From Rotaria sp. Silwood1 (taxonomy: Eukaryota; Rotifera; Eurotatoria; Philodinida; Philodinidae): a stretch of 64,000 nucleotides of DNA. The position numbers and the translations under genes were made by a program. The notes under the pieces are model-generated. The model did no database searches. It saw only the letters and a list, made by a program, of their open reading frames with translations, and had not been told where the DNA came from. Shown in pieces: positions 12,369 through 25,943 of this stretch. The stretch's first letter is position 1; each line of letters starts with the position of its first letter. The stretch spans positions 878,363-942,362 of the forward strand of contig CAJNOP010000021.1 of the NCBI GenBank assembly GCA_905250075.1, given 5' to 3'.

Positions 12369-15300
12369 ATGCTTTTGTCAATGACGACTCAAAGTGAAAA
12401 CGATAGTATTAATGAAATTAATGAAAACAATCATACAATAACAGTATTACAAGAGTAAATATTTTTCATTTTATTTTCTATTTAATTATTACTTATTATA
12501 GATCATCAATAAATGAATCTGATAAAAAACATGAAGAATTAACTCCCACAAATGAAAACGAACAAAAGTAAGCGAAAGAAAAAAAAACACAATTGTGTTT
12601 TTCTTGTGCAAATCGTAAAACATTTCTAAAAAAAATTAATTACTTTAAGGAATAATTCAATATATGAAAAACTCGAAGAAAAAAATAATATCAATGATGA
12701 TACTGAAATAAATTCTAATTTAATCACAAAAGTCAATACTAATGAAGAACAAGAACAACAAAAAGAAGAACCAACAGTCAATGATCATGAGGATGATAAT
12801 CGATCGAAAAAATTATCTAATGCAAAATATAAATACTCATCAATGGCATATCATCGATCACCATATTATACAAATGGTCACCCATATGGGCCAGCGCCCT
12901 ATTATTATTATCATGTAGCACCAATCAATGAAAAGCCACCACCATTAATGGTAATTCCAACTCAACCACCATCAACAGTAGCAGCAGCAGCAACAACATC
13001 AACGACTACAACTACAACAACAACTGATAATCAAGCTAGTAATTCAACAACAGTTTCATCTCAAAACTTACCTCCTCGTTTGAGACAAATATCAACAAAT
13101 GAAAATGATTCAAATTTACTACAGTCATCATCTCAAGCATCCACAACAACAGGTTCGCAACCAACAACAAATGGTCGTCGTCATCGCAGTATTTTACCGC
13201 GTGGTAGTTGTAATTATTATTCGCCACATCCACCACCACCCTTGATGGCAACACCACCCGGTGTTCTTTTTCCATATCCACCAACATTTCATCAACCAGG
13301 TCAAATTGCGTATAACATTAGAACACCTGATGAACTTGAATTAGTTGCTTTTCAACAACATGTAATGAATTTACCACCACCAGTTATTTGGCCACCACCA
13401 GCAACATATCCTCATTATCCATCTTATTCAATGTATGAAGCATCACCATATATATATAATAATTCATCAACGATGAATTCCAATAATTCATTACTTAATC
13501 CTGAAGCTGCTGAATGGGTCCCACCATCTACAGATACGGATGAGTCATCATCAGATAATCATATTTTAATTGATGATGAAATTAATTTTCCACCTTTAAA
13601 TACTAATCGTATAGAAGATAATAATCCTGAACAACAAAATCAAATTGATTCTCCGCCAGAAATAGGTTCAATTAATAATACTGACGATAAAACAACAATA
13701 GCACCATCAAAAATTGATACAACAATAACTAATTCATCATCTAGTCAAGATGATAATAAAAATTTATCATCATCAAAACCAACAACAATATCATATTCAA
13801 ATGTTATTCTTCAAACATTAGATGTTAATAAGTCAAATAAAACTGTTGATACTATTAATCAAAATCAACGTCGTCAACAACCATCCACAAACAATATACA
13901 AGTTCAATTACCACCAAGAGATCGAACAAATAAACAACAAAAACCACAAATTCATATTCCGAAAGATATTCCATCTCGTCGACGTCAACTACCATCCAAT
14001 CGAAATAATTTTAATGGAATACGAAATTCACTGCCAACAGAAATACCAAAACAACAACAACAACAACAACAACAATTAGCTGACGATTGGATTGAAGTTA
14101 AATCTAAAAAAACAAAAAAATTTGATCGTTCAACAAGCGATATACCATATGAAAATTTAACAACTCTACCACGAAAATCATTGTCAGATCAACAAATAAC
14201 GAAAACATTATCACCACCATCATCATTATCATCAACAAGTGATAATACAGTAGGAACATGCACATCCGAAGATGATGATGATAAAAATGATTTAAATAAT
14301 ATATCTGATAATAAACCTGTTATGATTGTTGAAAATAAAACTGTAACAACAACAACAACAACAACATCAACACCAACAAAAGATTATAATCAAATTATTA
14401 TTGATGATATTCATAAAAGACTCGATAATGGTGAACGATTATTAATTATAATCAGAGGATGTCCTGGTATGATTTTCTTGCTTTTTATTAAACATTTCTA
14501 TAATGAGTGAACAGCTAACAAAAATTCAAATCATTCGAAATAAGTTATTTTGAGATATTTGTCCTGGTCTCTAATTTCTTTGTATTCAATTGCAATATGT
14601 CGCTTAAAAATCCTTCGTCGCAATAGAAGCCGCCCAGAGACTTATAATATGTCCAACTATTCAAAAATGTTAGGAGTAGCTATTAATACGACTTGTGTGT
14701 GGTTGTTACCGAAGAAAAGACTTATACACCCACACCATACCATAATATAACGAACAGAAAAAATATGAGTCTGTTAATCTATGGTAATCTTCAAATATCT
14801 GTTGTCAGATAAAGCAATGATCGATTAAAAAAGTACATATAATGACCATGAACTCAAACCTTGACGAAAAATGAAAATAGTTTCGAGAGATAATTCTTCA
14901 TTATGAGTATTTGATGACATTTAGTAGAACATTTTTTTATGTACAAATGATGCCTGATCAAGACTAATTTGAAAATATTTGCAAACCTTTGCTAAAAAAT
15001 AAAAACTGCCTGGATATAATAGAACCCTTAGGGCTTCTAATACGTCTTTTATATTAATCCTTCGAGACGAGGCTTCCATTTCAGAGAGTGATTTACTAAC
15101 GAACCATATATTCCGAACAAAAAACAAACAAATCTTATTATTAAAATTTCAATATTATCTTTTTGTATTAAAAATTTTTTTCATGTTTATTTAGGTTCAG
15201 GCAAATCAACACTTGCTAAGTAATTTTCAATTTTGTTTGTTTGAATAAAAACATAGCTTTATTTTTTATTTGTCTAGATCATTAAATAATGGTTATAATG

Positions 15301-18300
15301 GTCAGATTTTATCGACAGATGAATATTTCAAAGATAATAATTCAAATGAATATCGATATGATCCAACGAAACTTGAAAATGCTCATCTTTATAATCGTCG
15401 ATTAGGTAAATTTTTGAATATATTTTGAGGTTAAAAAAAAAGCAATAAATCTATTTTTGGTTTTTTACGTTTTATTTAGTATCTGAAGCATTTAAACAAA
15501 ATATTTCTCCAATAATTATTGATAATACAAATGCAACATCATGTGAAATGAAACCATATGCAGCAATGGTAAATGTTAATTTTCTTTTTCTTTTTATTCA
15601 TACATATTGAATAATTTAGGGTAAAGAAGCAGGTTATGATATTCTTCTCATTGAACCACAAACACCTTGGCGTTATAAAGCTCGTGAATTAGTCAAGTGA
15701 GTTAATTTTGCTTTTGAACATTTATTTTTTTTTGTAATCCTTTTCCTATACAGATATTCATTTATTTTATCGAGTGGTATGTTTATTTTCATGGAAAATG
15801 ACTCTTTCTTCTCTCATTTGGGAAGCTTATTTTCTTCAACTTATGCACTGACCTTTCTACTTTTTTTAATCTCTAAGTACATGCTATTTTCTCAGGAATT
15901 TAGATGTATACCTCAAGTGCAAATATAATAGCAACGATACCAACAGCTAATGCTCATTTTAATGACATACATTAGTCTGATTTCACCCGTTGAACATAAT
16001 GACTTGAAAGTTTTTTTTTCATGTAGAATTTCGTTAAACAAAGAACTTTATTTTTTTTTAAATTGACATGACTTTTAAAATATAACTATATCTAACTATT
16101 CTCAAGCTTAATTCTTTTGCTATGCAACCAATTCAAAAAAACAAAATAACATTCTTTGCAATATTTTATCTACATAAAATACCTGTCAAAGTGGAAAACT
16201 AAATTTTCTTTTCTCATTAAGAACTTATTTGCAAGGGGTGTCCCGAGTAAAGATGTGTGAAACCAAATTCTTTTAATTCAAGTCTCGGTAACTTTTCCAC
16301 CAGCCATGGTGAATCCGGTCTAGTCATTGTCCTAATCTTATACATGACTAGTGCCAATCAGAGAAAGACGAGCCCTACCACCTTGAAAAATTTACATCTT
16401 TATCCAGCATTCTATTGTTTTTTTTGTTCATCAATTCTCAAGAAAACGTTCGAGCTTCCTTCAAAAACTGACCAACTTTAGCAAAAATCTTCTAATTGAC
16501 CCTCATCTCTTCACAATCCTAGCAAACTTGGAATATTTTTTTGTGTATGAAGTCCATCAAGAAAAAAATGATTAGCCAAATATCTTTTATAGACTTAATT
16601 CTTCTAAATAAAATAATATTTACATTAATTCGATTAATAATAAACAAAACCTTGCATGTTTTTCAATCCTTGACAATTTCATTTTTATTATAAGATTATT
16701 TTAGTTGTTTTTTAATGCATGTTTTAAGATAATATGTCTAAAAAAAATCTTTTCTAGATCTGATCTTTAAACCAATTCATTTTTCTTTTTTTATTTATCG
16801 AAAAAATATAAAATAGTTTTTATATTACATTTAGACGAAATCTTCATAATATACCATTACGACGTATAAAAGAAATATTAAATAATTTTGAACATAATGT
16901 AAAAGTTGAAAATCTAATTGATCAAACAAAAACAAATGTATTTATATCATGTCAACCACAAAAAATTCTTGAACAACATAGTACAGATAATGAGTCAATT
17001 GATCCAATATTAACATCAAAAAAATCTTTTAATATTATTAATGATTCAAATATACTTGATGATGTTCGTCTTTGTATAAATGATATGATTCTATTTTTAA
17101 CATCAAATTTTTATCAAACATCACAATCATCAACATCATTATCAATATCATTTTCAGATTTATCATTAATACCATCATCATCATCACCAACAACACCAAC
17201 AACACCACATACAATATTTCATCGTTCATTATCACGTTTTTCATCAACAACAACTAGTCAAGATCATACATTTACTAATGAACATCTTTTACGTTTACCA
17301 ACAACAGCTTTTTCACGTTGTATTGAAAAATTAACACCACCATCATCAACAAATTCAAGTATTATTGGAAAAAAACGACGAAAAAATAAAAATAAACAAC
17401 AACAACAACAATCTAATGAAATTTTACTTAATACAAATAATAATAATAATAATCAAATAATTAATGAAAATGATTATTATTTACAACAATCAACATATAA
17501 TGTTATTCTTGCAGAAGATTATTCTGATTTTATTATTATTGATGAACAAAATGACAATGATTGTTGCGATGCTTTTATTCAAAATTTTGATGAGCGAAGA
17601 AATTCTTACTGGTATGTCACTCTTACATTTTTTTTTTTTATTCTCTCAAAACAGATTGGTCATGACTCATTTTTGTTTTTACTCATTCTCTTTCTTTTGC
17701 CTTGGGATAACTGGCCTATCGCATGCATATGCGTTTTTCTTCGTTCACATGATGACGAAAAACAAAATAAATATTTGTCCTGTCATTTATAGATTTATTT
17801 TCATAAAACTATTTTCTTTTTTTTTTGGAGTACGAAAACTAATTATTCGTGCAATGGATAGTACATTAAAGAAAATGTATACAAATGCAATGAGGTAAAT
17901 TTATATTTTATTTTCTATCGTTTAAAATTTTTGAACATTTATTTTATAATGCAAGAAAAAAACAAAGCAAGTTTTTTTTTTTTTGCTTTTTATTTACTTT
18001 TTATAATTCTTAAAATAATATTAATATTCATAATTCAATTATTTTAGGAACTATTCATCAACAAATTCTCATCCACAAAAACCAACTGATAATAATAAAA
18101 ATCAATTAATAAATATAATTCATAATGAACTCACAAAACCTTCTGTATACATTGATCAACAGCCGTCCAAATCTTTTAATCATATTGCTATACAATGTTC
18201 ATCAGATGATTTCAAACAAGAAACAAATTCATCATGTCGAATTTTAATTGGGCATATATCAGCTCAATCAACGATTTCATCATCGATTGCAATACGTCCT

Positions 18301-21300
18301 GGTTATATTGAAAGTGGTATTCAAGTTGATTTAAATGAAAATAATATTCAATCATTATCAGATTTAATCGAATTATATTCTGATCGTTTATCATCTAAAA
18401 TAATAAAACAATTTTATGATCTTTGTAATTCGGATATTCAATGGACACGAATACAAATCGATGAATACCTTAAACATAATACTACTGCTACTACTACTAA
18501 TAATAATATATCGATTATTCCAACACTTCGACAATTAAGTTTTAATGTATTAAATCAATGGAATGAACAATTAAAACATTCAAATCCATCATTTGATACA
18601 ATATCAATTGGAGATTTACTTCAAGATATTAATGATGAAGATGTATTTGAAGAATTATTATTAGATAATGAAATAAATAATAATTCAATACAATTTACAG
18701 ATTCAAATCAACTGACCATATCATGGTCAATAATAAGTGCTTTACAAGAATTATATGGTGATCTACCAATACAACCAACTTCATCTGATATTAATAGTGG
18801 CTTAACATTGCCATTAGATGATGAACTTGCAATAAATGTTTACCAAGCATTACAAAGATTTTTAGGTATACCAAATAATAAAATAAATAAACCGGTGAAT
18901 GAAAAGAAATTAACCAAAGAGAATAAAAAAATAAGTAAACAACGTTGGAATTTACCATCACAAAAGGAAACAAATATAAATTCAAATAAGAAAACTAATG
19001 GTCCATCATTAAAAGAAATTATGAATGAAGAAATAAATTATATTAATACACAAAAATCAGTACAGGTATCAAATATTCGTTATTGTTTATTATTAAAATA
19101 GAATATAAAGAAAATTTTCTGCTATTAATTTATTAATCAACTAGATCTTATTCCTCCAAATGACTCCACATTCGAGATAGATGTAGCTGCCGTGACCAAT
19201 CTTCCGTAGAAGTTCATGATGAAAACTCGACAGAAAATACTTTCATTACAGAGTGATAAAATTGGTGATGAGAGAAGAGAAAGAACGAAACTCGCAATCA
19301 CCCAGTCCTTCTCATAACAACCGACTTGTTATCAGAGCATTTTTTCTCAATCCTATTCACTCACAAAGAAATTGTCGACTTATTTTTATTGACTACCTTG
19401 AAAGTATTTTTAATGAGTCAAAAGCTCTCCATGATGAGAAGAATTTTGTGCTTTCTTCTAATGTAGACTTAGAAGTTTTCTCGAGTCCCATGAACACTTG
19501 AACTTTCATTATTGCAAATAGAAAATAAATAATGATGCATTTATTAACATATCCGCTTTTTTGAGCAGAAGATAGCCTACAAAATTTAGTATTGTTGTTT
19601 TTCAACAGATCACTTCAATTTTTCGTTTCTCTTTCAAATCCTAATTTTTGAATAATTGACTTTTCTACTAAAAAAAGTTTTGTATAGAAAAGATTTCGTA
19701 GCAAAGTGGCTATAGTTTCACTTAAAAGTGAAAGTCACAGCTTCGTTCAATACAACATATCGTAAATAAATGTTCGTTTGATAGAACGATTGACTTCAAT
19801 CATTTTTGGCATCTTCGAGAAGGCACTTATAAGGGTTTAGCAAAAGCCTATAGATTCATAATTCTGTTTAATTTTTTGGCTTCTAAAAAATTCCTTCAGT
19901 AGTCTCGAAAAAAAGTAAACATAATGTGTCTAATTCCATATTCCAAAACAGAAGTGTCTAAAATGCTGGTCCTAATCCATCGTTTTTGACTCGTCGAAAA
20001 CACTTTCAAAAGAGTCAAAAATAAAGGAATACTTTTTTTTTCAAGACTTTCGACCCATCTGTTACATCATAATTGCTTTTAATGTTGTGCAAATCATACA
20101 ACTTATCATAATTATTTAACTCAATATTCGGGCATTTCCCTACTATCATCAATGGTTAATGCATTGTCTTGTTATGTGAGATTACATTGATAAATTCATT
20201 AGACTCAAGTCACAAATATTTTAACCGAACATCAATTTAGTGTTGCATAACTTCTATTGATTGACAGAAGAGCCTGTTTAGATCCATAACAGTTGAATAA
20301 TAAGTTTTGTGGTCGTGTTGTCGTGACAACTGATTGACAGACGTAAATGTTCTTGTCTGTTATTATAAGTATTACTTATTTTCTACATTTTTTTCGTTTA
20401 TGCAAATATGAACAATATTGATGACATTCATTTCTTTGTTTAAATTTTCTATTTCGCGCAAGAAACTTATTAATATCTTATTTTTATGGAAAAAAATTAA
20501 ATGAGCAATTGAAACTAGAACAATACATTAATGCAGAGTAATTGCATCAACTATATTCCAAAAATCAGAAACATCAATCAGTCTAGCTTGGCCTGCAGCC
20601 TAGGTCAGAAATAAATCAATGGTCTTTTGGCAGCTAGATCTGGTCGGGTCCGAGTCTCAAAAATCTGGACTCGATTGGATTTATTGGCAGCCATAATTTT
20701 CATTGAATAGACGTATGTTAAATAAGTTTTTTTACAACTCATATTGGATAGAAATGCGAATTTTCTTTTCCTTAGCAATATTGCTCGCTTATTGTTTCCA
20801 AATAAAAATTCGACAATAACTATTTGTCTATAAATTGACAAAGAATTATTTTATGTGACTGAAACGTTAAATTAAATGACAACTCTTGACATATTTGAAA
20901 TCTTATTTAAATTAATAGAAATTCTATCATAAACGAATTACTTCTTTGCATTTGAATAAAAATTTTACGATCAGAATTTTCATTTTAATAAGACTTCAGT
21001 TAAAGTTTGTTTTTTTTTTCTCGAAATAATTTTAGAAACGTCAACTTGATTTTGCTAGTCAACATAAATTAAAACAATTAGAACGTCATTTTCCAAATTT
21101 TTCATCTGATCTTCTTTATGAAATATTTTGTGAAAATGAATTCGATCATGATCTAACATTAGCGTGTGTATCATCAATGCTTGATGAAAATGTTCCAATT
21201 AACATAACTGCAAAATCTCAATCATTGCCATCATCTAATGTTCGTTCTACTATAACAACAAAATCTATTGCGCAACCAACTGTTGAATTTTATGAAATCT

Positions 21301-22842
21301 CACGGCGTGATGCTCATCTTCATGCATTAAAACGTAAAGATTGTTATAATAAAGCTGATCAAGCAAATCGTCAAGGAATGATTGGTGTTGCATCATATTA
21401 TATAAATCAAGCACGTGAACAAACTCGATTAATGAAAGATGCAAATCGAACAGCATGTGAATATTTATCAAAAACAAGACTTACTCAATTTCATCAAACA
21501 CATCGACTTGATCTTCATGAATTATATGCAGATGAAGCACTTCATTTATTTAAACAAGTTGAACACGAATTAAATGAAGGAAATAAACGAACAACACCAA
21601 AATCTATTGAAATTATAACTGGTTATGGAAAAAATTCAATTTATGGTGGTGGTGGTGGAAAAATACGTTCTATTATTCTTACTTATATACGACAAAAAAA
21701 TTACAAGTAAGAATTTTCTTGTTCAATTCTAATCTTATGAAATTATGTAAACAGTTACATAGAAATTTAAAACACTATCAATTGTAATTTTTCTAAGAAA
21801 GATCTAAGACTGAATCCATAATTGTAGAACATACATACACACACATTTCTGTTCTCGATGTATACTATCTATAGACATCGAACCAATCGGTTATGAAACA
21901 GACGTCTTTGAAGCTAAGAAAAGATGAATTGTTTCGATTTCATGGCCAGTAAAAAATGAAATCAAATGTCTTCTATGTCAAGAAGGTGACTAGTTTTTTA
22001 CTCTATCCAACGAATTGAAATCTAACGTGTTACATAGAAGGAAGATCTCTCTATCAGGATTACCTATTGAGGAAAAAATAAGGGAGGCTTTTCTTTAGAG
22101 AAAGTTTCGAAGTTTCTACAAAATTCTTTACAGTCTCGTAGGCATCGTAAGTAGGAACTGATATAGCGAGATCAGGGCTGTAATGAAAAATCTTTAATCC
22201 TGCTTATCACTAATCGTGATAGAAAGAGTATTTTAGAGGTTTTTATCTCTGCTTCTGATTACGGATGTTCAGGGTAAGCCTTGTTTTTTTGTATTCTGTC
22301 TGAGACACAGTCTCTAGTTCTTACTCTACTCGACCCTGAATATCTCTAATTCTGACAGATATTCATACAAAAAATGCTTTCTCTCAGACAAAATAGTAGA
22401 GAAAGTCGATTATTTCAACATCTTCTGTTCGATCTCTGCTATATTAAGACACTTTCTGATGAATTTGCAGCCAGTCCGATTCTTAAAAACAATCAGAAAG
22501 CTTTATCTCTGTTTAACATCACATCGAAAAAACCATATATATTTCAATGATTGGAAAATGGAGCAAAAAAAGAACATAGGTTTGATCGTTTTAAAGGTGT
22601 CTCAGCCTAATAAAAATCTTCTCATAGTCAATATATAAGAGAAAGAAACATCAGACAGTTGAAATACTTACTCGAAAATAAAATGAATATTTTTCTCAAT
22701 CATACTAGATACATTTTAATCTTTTTATTTAAAAATAAAATAGAACATGATTGAACATCAATGTTTTTATTATTGTTACATTTTTTAAAATTTATTTAGA
22801 TATTCGGAGCCCAATAAAGGTGCGATTCTAGTGCAATTTTAA
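12369..22842 (+). CDS. N4BP2: N4BP2-like protein: P-loop kinase-like, CUE-like, DUF1771 and Smr domains
   Basis: Exons: 12369-12454, 12502-12567, 12650-14466, 15195-15219, 15278-15405, 15480-15568, 15620-15696, 16835-17611, 18048-19065, 21036-21706, 22800-22842, giving 1598 residues. Residues 1-640 are low complexity (Pro-, Thr-, Ser-, Asn- and Gln-rich, with a CAA-coded Gln run). The P-loop RGCPGSGKST (about 652-661) starts a polynucleotide-kinase-like domain, followed by STDEYF, IIDNTN and the MKPYA motif. A CUE-like helix pair (HFPNFSSDLLYEIF) lies near 1380, DUF1771 (ALKRKDCYNKADQANRQG) near 1458, and a Smr domain (LDLHELYADEAL, then TGYGKNS) at about 1526-1598. In mammals N4BP2 binds BCL3 and NEDD4 and has 5' polynucleotide kinase and DNA-nicking activity; the same activity here is inferred. 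The last exon completes the Smr strand (KYSEPNKGAILVQF) after a 1093-bp intron. A 12381 start is possible. Confidence 0.9.
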
Positions 22843-23960
22843 TAAAATGCACAAAATTTGATGGACTTTATTATTTCTAATTTGAAGTTATTCATTGTTT
22901 TCTTTTGATTTGATTTGTTTGTATGTGTGTGTGCACGCGCAGTGATCTTCTACGATTTCACACTAGATGTAGAGAAGTTGTTTTTTCTTTTTCTTCTTTT
23001 TTTTGGGTCTAGCGCGAGTCTTTCACTAGTTTTTTGTGTTTTTTTTTTCTTTATTATACTTATTGCCTTCCTACATACATACGTATTTCTGATTGCAGTT
23101 CTTGTGTTTTTCGATGTGTGTGTGTGTATTAATGTAGTTAAAGAAAGGCAAAACAACAAGTCTGTTTTTTTTTCTGTTTTGAAGAGATATGTTAAATCTC
23201 ATACAGTTTATTTCATTTTTTTTGTGTTGTTTTGTTCACTGCGTGATTTTTCTGCTTTGTTTATTTATTTCACATTTATCCGGTTCGTTTCTATTCGCTG
23301 TTTCTTCATGTTTACAGCTCAGGAAGTCGGTTTTTGGCTGCTTTGGACAGAAGCACATAAATTCAAGTCTTAAAAATGCTCCTTTTGGTGCTAATCAATC
23401 GAACAATCATAAGATTGGCGAACATTTGTTGTTTTTTTCATAATAATTAAACGTGAACGATGATGACAGAAGAAAAATCTAATTGATTGGAAAAGTGCCA
23501 CTTTTTTTTGTTTGTTTGTTTGTTTGTTTGTTTGTTTGTTTGTGTGTGTGTGATATTAAAGCTCCCCGTCCGCGATTAGAGATAAAATACATGTGTGTTT
23601 GTATGTTTTCAATTAGGGTAAACAAGAGAGTCGCTTGCATCTATGCAGCAGTATTTTGTAAAACCCTGTTCATGTTTGGTAAACTTTAACTAGCCATGTG
23701 CGTTTGTTCAGTTATTTTTTTAGTGAAAACAGAACCCTTTTTTGCTTTCGTCCACGTTATTTCAACACATTTTTTTCCTTGTTTTTTTTTCGTGGTATAT
23801 TCGAGTGTTTTTTCTTTTGTGTAGAACAAAAACAAACAAAAATAAAGTATTAGGCAAATAAGAAATTCTTTTTCTTATTTTTTTTTCATCAGAAATGTTA
23901 GTTATCATTTTGCAGATAAATAAATAAATAAATATATATATTATTTAATATCAATCAAAG
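22843..23960. other. Intergenic between N4BP2-like and UBE2K genes
   Basis: Very T-rich on the plus strand, with GT and TTTG microsatellites. No gene is supported; the long open frames at 22915-23689 are T-run artefacts. The right part should hold the UBE2K promoter and 5' leader. An AAAG precedes the UBE2K ATG directly and could be a splice acceptor. Confidence 0.5.
23502..23552 (+). repeat. TTTG then TG microsatellite
   Basis: A T-run passes into about nine TTTG units and then about six TG units. A simple repeat in the spacer upstream of UBE2K. Confidence 0.9.
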
Positions 23961-24917
<957 letters not shown>

Positions 24918-25416
24918 ATAATTAGAACAAAACTGATATTACAATTTTTTTTTATAATTATTATATGCTCTGCTAATCATTTTCTCTTATTTTTCTAAAC
25001 AAACAACCGAGATATTTGTGTTTGCGTATGGCATGTATAAATCCTAAAATATTCTCTTGTGTGGTTATTAAACTGAAAAGAAAAAAAAGCATAATAAATT
25101 TCATTAGCTCATTTTTTTTGAGAAAAATATAAAATTATTATCAAAAAAAATTTGGCTATGTTCATTTTTTATGCATTGGTATGTGGTTCTAGTTATACCA
25201 AAAATAAATAAATTTGTTTCTCGTTTTAATCTTATTATGTCAATAAATGAATTAAGCGTTAAATCTTCCGATTCATAATTCAGTATTTGGGGCAAATCTT
25301 ATAATCAGGCTTAAGCTTAATTTAAGCCTTGATTAAGTGTAAGCCATTAGTCCTAATATTACTTTATAACTGATAAGAAAAAGTGTTTTCTTTACATCAC
25401 TTATATTCATTTTCGA
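24918..25416. other. UBE2K 3' region and intergenic spacer
   Basis: This stretch holds the UBE2K 3' region and the start of the next promoter. Around 25300-25345 there is a short AT-rich stretch built on TTAAGC/GCTTAA (aggcttaagcttaatttaa), a small quasi-palindrome. No gene seen. Confidence 0.4.
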
Positions 25417-25943
25417 ATGGTGCGCATGTTGCCCTTTATAAGCCTTGTATTTGCAGTGTCACTGCTGGCTGTTGTCGAAAGTACAGGTCTTAGCTTAAGA
25501 TCATCAGGTGAGTCATTCATCATGACCTATAACGAAATTTTTTAGCTCACTCCATGACTAGTAGATGTTTGGCTCGTTCAACCGGGCATGTTGCCCCGTC
25601 TATTGGAACTTTCGATTTCAAGACAACTCACACTGTGACATACTCACTTGATCCTATAGTCTCTTTAACCGCCACTCAGCTTAGTTTTACAGTGGTTATT
25701 CGCACTGGGTATGAACCTCCAGCTACATGGGTGAATGTTTGGCTCTGGACTGAGTGTAATAATCAACGATTCACCCGATTCAAACGGTTTTTTCGCTACA
25801 GAGGAGATGCCTATATATACGATTCAGAAACATTCGTTTTGCCAGTCTGCTCTGCCAATGCTCGTCTCTATCTAAAATCTGATCAAATGTTAACGGGTGA
25901 TGCTGTGTTGGAAATGTACGCGGTTGGTTACTCTTTTCAATGA
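25417..25943 (+). CDS. Small secreted protein of unknown function
   Basis: Not recognised. Two exons (25417-25507 and 25546-25943) encode 162 residues. The intron of 38 bp is the shortest in the window, with a GTGAGT donor and a TTTTTTAG acceptor. The N-terminus (MLPFISLVFAVSLLAVVES) is a clear signal peptide with a likely cut near residue 22-24. The mature part has few cysteines, alternating hydrophobic and polar residues (TQLSFTVVIRTG, NARLYLKSD, AVLEMYAVGYSF) and aromatic-rich segments, suggesting an extracellular beta-sandwich. Codons use noticeably more G and C (GCC, CGC, CTG) than the neighbouring housekeeping genes. Two AATAAA signals follow, at 25992 and 26024. Secretion is a firm inference; function is unknown. 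Confidence 0.75.

Noticed and set aside
16257-16481. 74-codon frame in N4BP2-like intron 7
   Set aside because: No similarity recognised and composition is ordinary intron sequence.
17831-17894. Possible extra N4BP2-like exon between 17611 and 18048
   Set aside because: It has a donor-like GTAAAT, but the candidate acceptors near it gave a stop in the required phase. Direct joining of 17611 to 18048 keeps the frame.
19253-19605. Overlapping open frames inside the N4BP2-like intron 9
   Set aside because: No start context, domain or codon bias; they lie within an intron whose flanking exons join in phase.
22915-23689. Open frames of 68-152 codons rich in Phe, Leu and Cys upstream of UBE2K
   Set aside because: They follow T-rich and TG-rich runs, have no domain and no splice context; they are best seen as promoter or leader DNA.
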